NCBI GenBank assembly: GCA_934256695.1
Contig: CAKQPE010000022.1
Coordinates: 1-27,092, forward strand
Direction: 5' to 3'
From: an uncultured Eubacteriales bacterium
GTDB lineage: Bacteria; Bacillota; Clostridia; Lachnospirales; Anaerotignaceae
Length of the DNA stretch: 27,092 bases
Shown here: one piece after another, positions 15,175 to 22,445 of the stretch
Layout: every line of letters starts with the position of its first letter
Numbering within the stretch: the stretch's first letter is position 1
Notes under the pieces: generated by a model
What the model was told of the DNA's origin: nothing
Database searches by the model: none
Seen by the model: the letters and a program-made list of their open reading frames with translations, nothing else
Program-made: the position numbers and the translations under genes

Positions 15175-15251
15175 ATATAAAACTTTGGGGTGAAGCCACA
15201 TTCACTTTCAGGGACGGCAAAAAGCAGTTCAAAGTTGATTTTATTTGGTGA
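15168..15251 (+). pseudogene. 5'-truncated coding remnant
   Basis: In the frame after 15168 the DNA reads ...LWGEATFTFRDGKKQFK... and then VDFIW before TGA (15249-15251). The bases 15185-15250 are richer in GC than the surroundings and look like real coding sequence. There is no start codon or ribosome binding site; the frame overlaps the end of the 48-codon gene. It is most likely the 3' end of a lost gene, or a frameshifted extension of the small gene. Confidence 0.4.
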
Positions 15252-15321
15252 AGGTTTGAAAAAAGCTAAATTTTATAGTATAAATTATAAGTTTTTCGAA
15301 AAATAGAAGAATATTTATTAA

Positions 15322-15355
15322 AAAAGCACATTAAAATTCATAGGTGTGCTTTTAT
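15322..15355 (+). terminator. terminator-like hairpin
   Basis: A 9-bp stem AAAAGCACA (15322-15330) with TGTGCTTTT (15345-15353). The arms match those of the terminator at 16986-17025. Confidence 0.6.
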
Positions 15356-15369
15356 ATTGCTCAATTATA

Positions 15370-15438
15370 TTATTCTTTTATTCCAAGGAACTCCTCATCT
15401 ATTACCTGCCAAAGTTCTTCTTTGTATTTTTCTTTAAT
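15370..15438 (-). pseudogene. 3' coding remnant
   Basis: On the minus strand the frame reads IKEKYKEELWQVIDEEFLGI then KE and TAA (15372-15370). The preceding in-frame codon is TAG (15441-15439) and no start exists. The residue mix looks like the C-terminal helix of a lost gene. The parent is not recognised. Confidence 0.35.
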
Positions 15439-15531
15439 CTAAAACAAACTATCTAACTGAAAATTATTACAGTTTTTTACAAATTCTTATTAATAATTGA
15501 CTTTTTTTCATTAATATTATATGTTAAATAC

Positions 15532-15545
15532 ATAACTATAGTTAT
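15532..15545. promoter_or_regulatory. 14-bp palindrome near the promoter of the secreted-protein gene
   Basis: A perfect palindrome ATAACTATAGTTAT, 34 bases upstream of a TATAAT at 15579-15584. It could be an operator for the 15610-16972 pair; the -35 is not clear. Inference only. Confidence 0.35.
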
Positions 15546-15609
15546 ATATAAATTAAAAATAGGCTGTATATTATATTTTATAATAATTTTAGACAAAGGA
15601 GTGTATAAT

Positions 15610-16146
15610 ATGAGGAAGATAACATCTATTTGCATTAGCATTATCATTATTTTTACATTATCTGTATCTGCTTTGGCTAATACCAATACACCTCTTACTA
15701 ATTATGGTGAATCAAATCCATATGAAACAATAATTAATATAGATGAGTCTGGAAATCCAATTATTATTAAAAATAATGAAAACGACTCCGAACAGCAACG
15801 ACGAGTTGCCGGAGTTGCTTTAGTATGGTCAATAAAAAGCATAGGAAATAATACCTATGAATTATATTGTACAGCAACATGCACTGGCGACTACTTGCAA
15901 GCAATTAGTATTAATACAGTTAAAATCGAAAATAATAGTTCAAAAAAAGAATATTTTAACAAAAAAGTTTATCATGTAATTCCGTCTTCAGACAGACCAT
16001 TAAAGAAAATTACATTCTTAGCTTCAGAATTTAGTGTAACCGATAATGCTAAAGAAGTACGAGTTACGTCTGAAGGTGTATTTGCACTGTTAATGTCTAA
16101 TGGCTGGATAACTCTTAATGATGGCATAGGAGTATATACTTTATAA
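15610..16146 (+). CDS. secreted protein of unknown function
   Basis: A 178-residue protein with a clear Sec signal peptide: MRKITSICIS, a long Ile/Leu core and the cleavage motif ALA (21-23) before Asn. The mature part of about 155 residues is rich in Asn, Thr and Ser. It has a likely beta-rich domain from residue 65 onward (VAGVALVWSIKSIG...TYELYC) and two cysteines, C87 and C91. No sortase, lipobox or repeat motif was seen. AAAGGAG at 15595-15601 fits the ATG at 15610 better than the GTG at 15601. I do not recognise the family. The next gene follows after 31 bases, without a terminator. Confidence 0.75.
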   Translation: MRKITSICISIIIIFTLSVSALANTNTPLTNYGESNPYETIINIDESGNPIIIKNNENDSEQQRRVAGVALVWSIKSIGNNTYELYCTATCTGDYLQAISINTVKIENNSSKKEYFNKKVYHVIPSSDRPLKKITFLASEFSVTDNAKEVRVTSEGVFALLMSNGWITLNDGIGVYTL

Positions 16147-16177
16147 ATTTTATAGTAAATTAAAAGGTGATGATAAT

Positions 16178-16972
16178 ATGTTCCATTTTCAAAATAGTCA
16201 AAAATTTTCTGTGTATTATAAAGTTATTCCCATAAGACAGGACTTTTATTGGGAAAATAAATTATTTACATTGCTTAATATGTATTATTTTGAAGAAGGA
16301 TTAGCTTTTGAATTTATCGGCATAGTAGATGAGCCTTTAATTAAACTTTATGCCGAGCGAAAGAGCTTTGATACAAACTTGGAAATTGAAAAAGCATTTG
16401 AATACATAGCACCATATAATCTATTTAATCCTAAAAAAATTTATATTAACAATATACTTTTCGAAACTTTTGTTTCAAATTCAGGTTTTTATATTCCTGA
16501 ATTAGGTTATACAACCGATAATGACGCAAAAGAAATACTCGAAAGTAATGGATTTTTAAATTTAAAAAGCTCTTTTTTCTATAAAAGAATTTATATAAAA
16601 GGACGCTTTCTTACTGAATTTGACGTAAGCAGATTAGTTTTGTGTGCTGATGAAAAATTATTCGATGGATTCAATAAAAGTATTAATATACATATACCAC
16701 AACAAAATTATTTTGAAAATTCTAACTTTAAAGTTTATTTTAATGATAACAGCATTAAAATTTTTACAAAAAAATCATTGACTGAAAATACAGCTATGGT
16801 AATTAAAATATTAATTGACAATAAAGTTTATGGATACAAAATTATTAAAGAGCAGACAGAAATAACAATAGAAACAACCATAGTGCCATTTTGGGTTACA
16901 CTACTTTACGGTGATTTTTTAGAAATGAAGGACAGACAGATATGCCTTAGACTATTTACAGAAACGTGCTGA
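16178..16972 (+). CDS. unrecognised 264-aa protein, partner of the secreted protein
   Basis: A 264-residue protein, Phe/Tyr/Ile/Asn-rich, with no signal peptide and no clear transmembrane helix; a weakly hydrophobic stretch TTIVPFWVTLLYGDF lies near 233-247. No enzymatic motif could be named. An AGGTGAT site precedes the ATG. Gene spacing and the shared terminator suggest co-expression with the secreted protein upstream. Very low GC and AAA/AAT-rich codons set the pair apart from tyrS next door, which may mean recent acquisition. Function not assigned. Confidence 0.65.
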   Translation: MFHFQNSQKFSVYYKVIPIRQDFYWENKLFTLLNMYYFEEGLAFEFIGIVDEPLIKLYAERKSFDTNLEIEKAFEYIAPYNLFNPKKIYINNILFETFVSNSGFYIPELGYTTDNDAKEILESNGFLNLKSSFFYKRIYIKGRFLTEFDVSRLVLCADEKLFDGFNKSINIHIPQQNYFENSNFKVYFNDNSIKIFTKKSLTENTAMVIKILIDNKVYGYKIIKEQTEITIETTIVPFWVTLLYGDFLEMKDRQICLRLFTETC

Positions 16973-16985
16973 TAGTAAAAATCAT

Positions 16986-17026
16986 AAAAGCACATCAAAA
17001 CCAAAATTGTTTTGATGTGCTTTTTA
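16986..17026 (+). terminator. strong terminator of the 15610-16972 pair
   Basis: A perfect 16-bp stem AAAAGCACATCAAAAC (16986-17001) with its complement at 17009-17024 and a 7-base loop, then TTTAG. It also separates the pair from the convergent tyrS gene. Confidence 0.92.
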
Positions 17027-17056
17027 GAAATATAAAAGTTTTACTCGATTTTATTT

Positions 17057-18283
17057 TTATACTAACTTAACGTGGTGGAAAACTTTTTTGCCTTTCTGTA
17101 TTTTTATTTTTCCGTCTTTAATATCGTTTGATGTTACAATATAATCAAAAGCCGTAACTTTTTCATCGTTAAGTTTAAGACCGTTCTGCTGAACAAGACG
17201 TCTGCCTTCGCTCTTTGATGCAATGAGACCACATTCTGAAAGAAGTGTAAGTATATCTATTCCGTCACCGAACTTAGATGCAGGAATTTCGGTTGTAGGT
17301 ATTGAACCGCCTTCCGCACCGCCTGCAAACAATGCTCTTGCTGCGTCCTGTGCTTTTTTTGCTTCTTCTTCGCCATGAATAATCTTTGTAACCTCAAAAG
17401 CAAGAATTTCTTTAGCTTTGTTTATTTCACTGCCTTCCAAAGCACCGAGACGACGTACTTCGTCCATAGGAAGGAAAGTAAGAAGGGCAAGGCATTTTTC
17501 AACGTCCTTGTCACCTACGTTTCTCCAGTACTGGTAGAACTCGTAAGGTGTTGTCTTTTCAGGGTCAAGCCATACAGCACCGCCTTCGGTCTTGCCCATT
17601 TTTTTGCCTTCGCTTGTAGTAAGAAGCTTAAATGTCATACCGAAAGCAGGTTTTCTTTCCATACGTCTTATAAGGTCAACACCGCCAAGGATATTTGCCC
17701 ACTGGTCACTTCCGCCAAGCTGCATAACACAGCCGTATCTTCTGTTAAGCTCAAGGAAGTCATTTGCCTGCATAGGCATATAGTTGAATTCAAGGAAGGA
17801 AAGACCTTTTTCAAGTCTTGTTTTGTAACATTCGGCAGTAAGCATCTGGTTTACTGAAAAATGAACGCCTATAGTACGAAGAAAATCAATATAGTTAAGG
17901 CTTCTTATCCAGTCGGCATTGTTTACGATAAGTGCTTTTCCGTCAGAAAAATCAATAAGCTTTGAAAGCTGTTTTTTGAAACATTCAACATTGTGGTCTA
18001 TGTCTTCTACAGTAAGCATTTTTCTCATGTCTGTTTTGCCTGTAGGGTCACCGATCATGCCTGTGCCGCCGCCCATAAGAGCAATAGGTCTGTGACCGGC
18101 TCTCTGCATATGTGCCATAGCCATTATTGTAAGAAAGTGTCCTACATGAAGGCTGTCTGCCGTAGGGTCAAAACCGATATAAAAAGTTATTTTTTCTTTT
18201 CCGAGAAGTTCTCTTGTTTCTTCCTCATGTGTAAGCTGTTCAATAAAGCCTCTTTCTTCCAATACGTCTAATACGTTTTCCAT
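17057..18283 (-). CDS. tyrS: tyrosine--tRNA ligase
   Basis: A 408-residue class I synthetase that charges tRNA-Tyr. The ATP-binding HIGH-type motif reads HVGH at 46-49 and the KMSKS-type motif KMGKT at 228-232. YIGFDPTADSLHVGHF and GGSDQWANI are TyrS hallmarks. A C-terminal S4 RNA-binding domain covers about 340-408. Length and order are normal for bacterial TyrS. A T-box leader with its own promoter precedes it, so expression should rise when uncharged tRNA-Tyr accumulates. Start supported by GGAGG upstream of the ATG. Confidence 0.97.
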   Translation of the reverse strand: MENVLDVLEERGFIEQLTHEEETRELLGKEKITFYIGFDPTADSLHVGHFLTIMAMAHMQRAGHRPIALMGGGTGMIGDPTGKTDMRKMLTVEDIDHNVECFKKQLSKLIDFSDGKALIVNNADWIRSLNYIDFLRTIGVHFSVNQMLTAECYKTRLEKGLSFLEFNYMPMQANDFLELNRRYGCVMQLGGSDQWANILGGVDLIRRMERKPAFGMTFKLLTTSEGKKMGKTEGGAVWLDPEKTTPYEFYQYWRNVGDKDVEKCLALLTFLPMDEVRRLGALEGSEINKAKEILAFEVTKIIHGEEEAKKAQDAARALFAGGAEGGSIPTTEIPASKFGDGIDILTLLSECGLIASKSEGRRLVQQNGLKLNDEKVTAFDYIVTSNDIKDGKIKIQKGKKVFHHVKLV

Positions 18284-18325
18284 TTTACTACCTCCTAAAA
18301 TATAAATGATTAAGTACGGGCGGCA

Positions 18326-18587
18326 ACAAAAAAGGTCTTTCAGTCCTGAAAAGGACGGAAAGACCGTGGTACCACCTTAATTATTCCAAATAATCGGAAC
18401 ATCTCTTTTTCTGCTGTAACGTGCAGAAAACGCCGAAGCTTACTGTCAGTTCTTCTCCGGAGCTCATGAGGCGTAATTTACGACTAAACCGTTCTGCAAT
18501 GCTTTCACCGCCCGCACTGCTCTCTGCTGTTGTAACCGGTGCCGCCCATATAACTCAATCACAGCTTTTAAAAATTTGTAAATACGT
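18326..18587 (-). ncRNA. T-box riboswitch of tyrS
   Basis: On the minus strand the conserved T-box AAGGTGGTACCACGG lies at 18378-18364; its TGGT would pair with the ACCA end of a tRNA with discriminator A, as in tRNA-Tyr. The terminator follows: GGTCTTTC/GAAAGACC with inner GTCC/GGAC (18365-18334) and six U (18333-18328). Upstream, AGAGAG and GGTGAAAGC match stem I features. A TAC at 18475-18473 is a candidate Tyr specifier; I could not fold stem I fully. Confidence 0.88.
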
Positions 18588-18593
18588 AAATAA

Positions 18594-18622
18594 TATATAT
18601 CATATTAAATTTAATCTGTCAA
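18594..18622 (-). promoter_or_regulatory. promoter of the tyrS T-box transcript
   Basis: On the minus strand TTGACA (18622-18617), a 17-base spacer and TATATA (18599-18594). A good sigma-A promoter. Confidence 0.75.
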
Positions 18623-18674
18623 GGGATAAAAATAAATTGAATTAATGGGTGAGTTTCTTGCAGTTGATAAAATA

Positions 18675-19091
18675 TTAATGTCCCTTATGTTTTTCTTTTT
18701 TCTTTTGTTGTTTAATATTAAATATACGTAAAAGTTTTTCGTCTTCCTTTTCTTTGCTGTTTTTCTTTCGAGCCAGTTTGTTTTGTTCATGCTGCAATTT
18801 TAATGCCTGCTGTGATTTTGTGCCAATACCTGTGGATTGAGTTTGTTTTTTTACATCTCGCTGTATCCTTTTAGGATTTTTCTTTATTTCATTTTTTAAA
18901 TCAGTTATAGCAGGACTAAAACAAAGGTTATAGTATTGTTTTAGAACATATTCTTTTACTTCGTAATCCTTAGGTTCAGAACCGAAGATTATTTTTGATA
19001 CAGAAAGTTTGTTATTTTCAGTAAATTCAAATATACCTACATAGAAAGGTTTTTCAAAAAATACAGTCATGCAGACGCATACTTTGCTCAT
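18675..19091 (-). CDS. yjdF: YjdF family protein (DUF2992)
   Basis: A 138-residue protein matching the YjdF family: an N-terminal part MSKVCVCMTVFFEKPFYVGIFEF, then FGSEPKDYEVKEYVL, and a highly basic C-terminus rich in Lys, Gln and Glu. The biochemical function is unknown. The family is known for being controlled by the yjdF riboswitch, which responds to azaaromatic compounds, so a role in coping with such molecules is inferred. AGGAGGG lies six bases before the ATG. No terminator was clear before the tyrS leader promoter downstream. Confidence 0.88.
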   Translation of the reverse strand: MSKVCVCMTVFFEKPFYVGIFEFTENNKLSVSKIIFGSEPKDYEVKEYVLKQYYNLCFSPAITDLKNEIKKNPKRIQRDVKKQTQSTGIGTKSQQALKLQHEQNKLARKKNSKEKEDEKLLRIFNIKQQKKKEKHKGH

Positions 19092-19095
19092 AATA

Positions 19096-19230
19096 CTCCC
19101 TCCTGAAAAATATCAATGAACAAAGAACGGACGACCCGGAGGGGAGGGTTACTTACCCTATTAAAAATAGGACGGTCGGGCTACCTACCGACTCTGGTAC
19201 AATTAGTGTACGTTGCGTTTTTATCTTTGT
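19096..19230 (-). ncRNA. yjdF riboswitch (azaaromatic-binding motif)
   Basis: Directly upstream of yjdF in its mRNA, with stems GTCGG/CCGAC (around 19192-19174) and CCTATT/AATAGG (around 19172-19158), and a pyrimidine run CCCTCCCCTCC at 19148-19138. That run can pair with the ribosome binding site AGGAGGGAG (19104-19096), giving a plausible translational off state. Assignment rests mainly on gene context and this structure; I could not align it to the motif consensus. Confidence 0.7.
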
Positions 19231-19343
19231 TTTATTAAAATTTGATTTTTGTTTTGCCTAAAAACTATTCACCCATTAAAATCATTTTATTTACATACTA
19301 TCATATTTTAAAACCAGCTTCAATAATAGGTATAAACAAACTG

Positions 19344-19392
19344 TTGACAGGTAAACAAATGTTTACTAAAATATAAGTAGACAATCGTTTAC
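19344..19392 (+). promoter_or_regulatory. TetR-gene promoter with two operators
   Basis: TTGACA (19344-19349), a 17-base spacer and TAAAAT (19367-19372). The palindrome GTAAACAAATGTTTAC at 19351-19366 fills the spacer exactly, and a second, imperfect copy GTAGACAATCGTTTAC is at 19377-19392, just before the ribosome binding site. Centres are 26 bp apart. This strongly suggests autorepression by the TetR protein. Confidence 0.75.
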
Positions 19393-19407
19393 CGAGGAGT
19401 GATGTCA

Positions 19408-20004
19408 ATGAGTGATACAAAAAATAATATATTAAAGGAGTCTTTGAAGCTTTTTGCACAGAGCGGATACGAAGCGGTTTCCGTAAGCAATATTGCCGAA
19501 AAGCTGGGACTTACAAAAGGAGCATTATATAAACATTATAAAAACAAACAGGATATTTTTGACAGCATAATAAGACGCATGGAAGAAAACGATGCGGAAA
19601 ATGCCGAAAGATATACTTTGCCAAAGGAAGAAAAAATTGTTTCGGAAGAAGGATATAACAATGCTAAGCTTGATGATTTAATAAACTACAGCCGTTATCA
19701 GTTTAGGTACTGGGTTGAAGATGAATTTGCATCAGATTTCAGAAAAATGCTTATGCTTGAGCAATACAAAAGCGAAAAAATGATGAACCTTTTTCAGCAA
19801 TATCTTGTAAGTGGGCCTATAGGTTATGTAACGGATTTATTCGAGAGCTTAGGCATTGAAAATCCAAGAAATTCGGCACTGGAATTTTATTCGCCTATGT
19901 ATACACTTTACAGTGTTTATGACGGAGCGGAAAATAAAAAAGAAATTTTTGATTTGCTTGACGGCCATTTTGAAACATTCGTAAAAAGATTGGAGGAAAA
20001 TTAA
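19408..20004 (+). CDS. TetR/AcrR-family regulator
   Basis: A 198-residue repressor. The N-terminal helix-turn-helix covers about 8-52: ILKESLKLFAQSGYEAVSVSNIAEKLGLTKGALYKHYKNKQDIF, the standard TetR DNA-binding pattern. The C-terminal ligand domain is variable, with no ligand clue. I chose the ATG at 19408, eight bases from GAGGAG (19394-19399). The upstream in-frame GTG and ATG at 19399 and 19402 overlap that site. Its promoter carries two matching palindromes. The next gene, a methyltransferase, begins right after the stop, so the pair is translationally coupled. Confidence 0.88.
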   Translation: MSDTKNNILKESLKLFAQSGYEAVSVSNIAEKLGLTKGALYKHYKNKQDIFDSIIRRMEENDAENAERYTLPKEEKIVSEEGYNNAKLDDLINYSRYQFRYWVEDEFASDFRKMLMLEQYKSEKMMNLFQQYLVSGPIGYVTDLFESLGIENPRNSALEFYSPMYTLYSVYDGAENKKEIFDLLDGHFETFVKRLEEN

Positions 20005-20715
20005 ATGAAGTATGTTTTGAGCGAAAAATATAATACAAAAGAATTGCAAAGCAAAATTATGGGGCCAAATCCCGTTAAATTGGCAGAAGAACTGCTTTCC
20101 GACTGTAAAATAAATAAGAATTCCGTTGTATGTGACTTAGGCAGCGGACAAGGTCTTACATCTGTATTTATTGCGAAGGAATACGGTTTTAAGGTATATG
20201 CCGCCGATTTATGGAGCGAACCTGAAGAAAACAGAAAGTTTTTTGAAAAAATGGGATTAAGTGAAGAAAACATAGTATCCGTAAAAGCAGATGCACTTAA
20301 TATGCCTTTTGAAAAGGAATTTTTTGACGGAATGATAAGCATAGATTCATATAATTATTTCGGAAGGGACAAAAAATTTCTGGACGAAAAATTACTGCCA
20401 TATGTGAAAAAAGGTGGGTATTTATATATTGCAATACCGGGAATGAAGAAGGATTTACATAAAAACCTGCCTAAAGAATTATTGCTTTCATGGACGCCCG
20501 AACAAATGGAATATATGCACGACTGCGATTATTGGCGTGATATTGTGGGTGCGAGCAGTGCCGAGGTAATATGTGTTAAAGAAATGGAAAGTAATGAGGA
20601 AGTATGGAATGACTGGCTCAGACAGGAAAACGAATATGCCGTAGGTGACCGAAAAAGTATGCAGGCAGGTGCCGGAAAGTATCTTAATTTTATAAAAATT
20701 GTTTTGAAAAAATAA
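20005..20715 (+). CDS. class I SAM-dependent methyltransferase
   Basis: A 236-residue Rossmann-fold methyltransferase. SAM-binding motif I is VCDLGSGQG at 42-50, with the acidic residue of motif II in AADLW (D69). VSVKADALNMPFEKEFFDGMISIDSYNYFGRD holds motifs for SAM and substrate contact. The C-terminal half (SWTPEQMEYMHDCDYW, EYAVGDRKSMQAGAGKYLNF) is typical of a conserved Clostridia family without known substrate. The ATG at 20005 abuts the TetR stop, with GGAGG inside the end of tetR. It is probably controlled by that regulator. Confidence 0.82.
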   Translation: MKYVLSEKYNTKELQSKIMGPNPVKLAEELLSDCKINKNSVVCDLGSGQGLTSVFIAKEYGFKVYAADLWSEPEENRKFFEKMGLSEENIVSVKADALNMPFEKEFFDGMISIDSYNYFGRDKKFLDEKLLPYVKKGGYLYIAIPGMKKDLHKNLPKELLLSWTPEQMEYMHDCDYWRDIVGASSAEVICVKEMESNEEVWNDWLRQENEYAVGDRKSMQAGAGKYLNFIKIVLKK

Positions 20716-20759
20716 AACAAAGAAATAAAAAAATATATGCTGCCGTAATATTATTTTTT

Positions 20760-20783
20760 AATGAAAATAAATATATTTTCATT
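20760..20783. other. AT-rich hairpin after the methyltransferase gene
   Basis: A perfect 10-bp stem AATGAAAATA/TATTTTCATT with loop AATA. The T run lies before it, not after, so it is a weak terminator for the plus strand. Confidence 0.35.
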
Positions 20784-20806
20784 GTGTAGAAAAGGCGGAA
20801 AAACTG

Positions 20807-20815
20807 TGATATAAT
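20807..20815 (+). promoter_or_regulatory. extended -10 of the MaoC-isochorismatase pair
   Basis: TGA followed by TATAAT (20810-20815), 45 bases before the ATG. No good -35 is visible. Confidence 0.5.
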
Positions 20816-20859
20816 AAAAAAGCAGTTATTGTATACAAAATCGAGAGGGAGGAGTTTTT

Positions 20860-21324
20860 ATGTCTGACAGACTTGATCCTAACAGTCTTAATATGAAAGG
20901 ATACAGCATAGACGAACTTTATATCGGCAAGAAGGAGAGTTTTACAAAAACCATAACAGAGCATGATGTTTATACTTTTGCAGGGCTTTGCTGTGATTTT
21001 AACCCACTTCATGTAAATGCCGAATATGCAGCAAAATCCCGTTTTGGCGAAAGAATTGCTCATGGTATGCTTACGGCATCATTATATTCAACAATAATCG
21101 GAATGTGCATACCGGGAGCAGATGCAATATTTCTTGGTCAAAGCTGCCGGTTTGTACGTCCTGTTAAATTTAATGATACCGTTACAATAACAGGTGAGGT
21201 GGTTGATATTAAAAAAGAAAAAAGAATAGTTACACTTAAAATGACTATTGTTAACCAGAAGGGTGAGGTTGTAATAGAAGGCGATGCGACTGCAATGGCT
21301 AACAAAGGCATGGAACAGGTGTGA
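20860..21324 (+). CDS. MaoC-family dehydratase ((R)-specific enoyl-CoA hydratase-like)
   Basis: A 154-residue single hot-dog domain. The hydratase active-site motif CCDFNPLHVNAEYA holds the catalytic Asp and His (D46, H51), followed by FGERIAHGML, both typical of PhaJ/MaoC enzymes that add water across trans-2-enoyl-CoA. The N-terminal 15 residues are an extension. The true acyl substrate is unknown; no polyhydroxyalkanoate or beta-oxidation gene is near. GGGAGGAG lies before the ATG. The isochorismatase-fold gene follows after 16 bases. Confidence 0.88.
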   Translation: MSDRLDPNSLNMKGYSIDELYIGKKESFTKTITEHDVYTFAGLCCDFNPLHVNAEYAAKSRFGERIAHGMLTASLYSTIIGMCIPGADAIFLGQSCRFVRPVKFNDTVTITGEVVDIKKEKRIVTLKMTIVNQKGEVVIEGDATAMANKGMEQV

Positions 21325-21340
21325 GAGGAGAAAAGACCAA

Positions 21341-21883
21341 ATGAAATTATTGGCAGAAGAAACAGCGGCTCTTGTAATAGATTATCAGGAAAAATTGATT
21401 CCGGTTATAAACAATAATGAAGAAATAGTCAGAAAAACATCTATACTTATCAAAGGTTTGAAAGAACTTGAGATACCGATTATAGTTTCTCAGCAGTATA
21501 CAAAAGGACTGGGAAACACAATAGCACCTATAGCTGAGGCATTGGGAGAATTCACTCCTTTTGACAAAAAGAGTTTTAGCCTTATGGGTGATGAAAACAT
21601 AAAAAGAGCAATTAAGCTTACAGGAAAGAAAAATATTGTTATATGCGGTGTTGAGGCACATATATGTGTGTTGCAGACACTTCTTGACCTTATAGATGAA
21701 GGCTTTAATGTTGTTCTTGTAGAAGATTGCATAGGCTCAAGAAAAGAAAATGACAGGATTATTGCCTGCAAGAGAGCTGAAGAAGAAGGCGGACTTCTTG
21801 CTACATACGAGTCAATACTTTACGAACTTACAGGCGGAGCATACAGCGAACATTTCAAAGCAATATCAAAACTTACGAAATAA
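21341..21883 (+). CDS. isochorismatase-fold cysteine hydrolase
   Basis: A 180-residue protein of the isochorismatase-like superfamily. The catalytic triad is visible: D14 in LVIDYQEKL, Lys in FDKKSFS (76-77) and C109 in GVEAHICVLQ. The cis-peptide region VEAH is intact. It resembles YcaC-type hydrolases more than pyrazinamidases; substrate unknown. I chose the ATG at 21341, preceded by AGAGGAG; an in-frame ATG at 21284 lies inside the MaoC gene. Followed by a strong terminator. Confidence 0.85.
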   Translation: MKLLAEETAALVIDYQEKLIPVINNNEEIVRKTSILIKGLKELEIPIIVSQQYTKGLGNTIAPIAEALGEFTPFDKKSFSLMGDENIKRAIKLTGKKNIVICGVEAHICVLQTLLDLIDEGFNVVLVEDCIGSRKENDRIIACKRAEEEGGLLATYESILYELTGGAYSEHFKAISKLTK

Positions 21884-21910
21884 AAAACATAAAATATATT
21901 TATTTATAAA

Positions 21911-21952
21911 ATAAAAAAGGATTATACCGAAATTTTTCGGCATAATCCTTTT
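21911..21952 (+). terminator. strong terminator after the isochorismatase-like gene
   Basis: AAAAAAGGATTAT pairs with ATAATCCTTTTTT, with an inner CCGAAA/TTTCGG and one mismatch between. It is likely bidirectional because both arms end in A/T runs. Confidence 0.92.
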
Positions 21953-22023
21953 TTATTGGAATTTTTATTTTGTTTTTTCAAAAAATCAAGGTATTTTTTG
22001 TCTTTATTTTGAATACGATTACT

Positions 22024-22050
22024 AAAGGAAGGCTGTATTGGGAAAAGAAT
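22024..22050 (+). promoter_or_regulatory. candidate sigma-H promoter of the spoIIA operon
   Basis: AAAGGAAGG at 22024-22032 and AGAAT at 22046-22050, 13 bases apart, resemble the sigma-H consensus (RWAGGAWWT and HGAAT, about 14 apart). In Bacillus the spoIIA operon is transcribed by sigma-H, so the site is in the expected place. Confidence 0.55.
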
Positions 22051-22097
22051 TTAATATTTATGGAATAAAATAAAAATCGTAATTAGGAGGAAATTTA

Positions 22098-22433
22098 ATG
22101 GGTGTGAGTTTTAAAACATCAAAAAACAGTCTTATAGTTGAGATAACAGGCGAAATAGATCATCATTTTGCTGATGAAGTTAAAAAATCAATAGATATAC
22201 AGGCAATTACAGAGGGAAAGAGAAATATTATATTTAACCTGAAAGACGTTGATTTTATGGACAGTGCAGGGATAGGAATGATAATAGGAAGATATAAACT
22301 GACAACAAAAAACGGTGGAATAACATCTGTTGCCTGCCTTAGTGAAAACTTAAAAAGAATAATGATGATTTCGGGACTATACAGAATAATAAAAATATAC
22401 AATACAGTAGAAGAAGCCGAACAGTCAGTTTAA
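22098..22433 (+). CDS. spoIIAA: anti-sigma F factor antagonist SpoIIAA
   Basis: A 111-residue STAS-domain protein. When unphosphorylated it frees sigma-F from SpoIIAB in the forespore. The phosphorylation site is S56 in FMDSAGIGMI; the residue after it is Ala where Bacillus has Ser. GEIDHHFADEVK near 18-29 is typical. Length is slightly under the Bacillus protein. GGAGG precedes the ATG; spoIIAB follows after 12 bases. Confidence 0.95.
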   Translation: MGVSFKTSKNSLIVEITGEIDHHFADEVKKSIDIQAITEGKRNIIFNLKDVDFMDSAGIGMIIGRYKLTTKNGGITSVACLSENLKRIMMISGLYRIIKIYNTVEEAEQSV

Positions 22434-22445
22434 GGAGGAACATAA

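Noticed and set aside
21284..21340. 19-residue N-terminal extension of the isochorismatase-like protein
   Set aside because: It lies inside the MaoC gene, while ATG 21341 has its own ribosome binding site and matches the family start.
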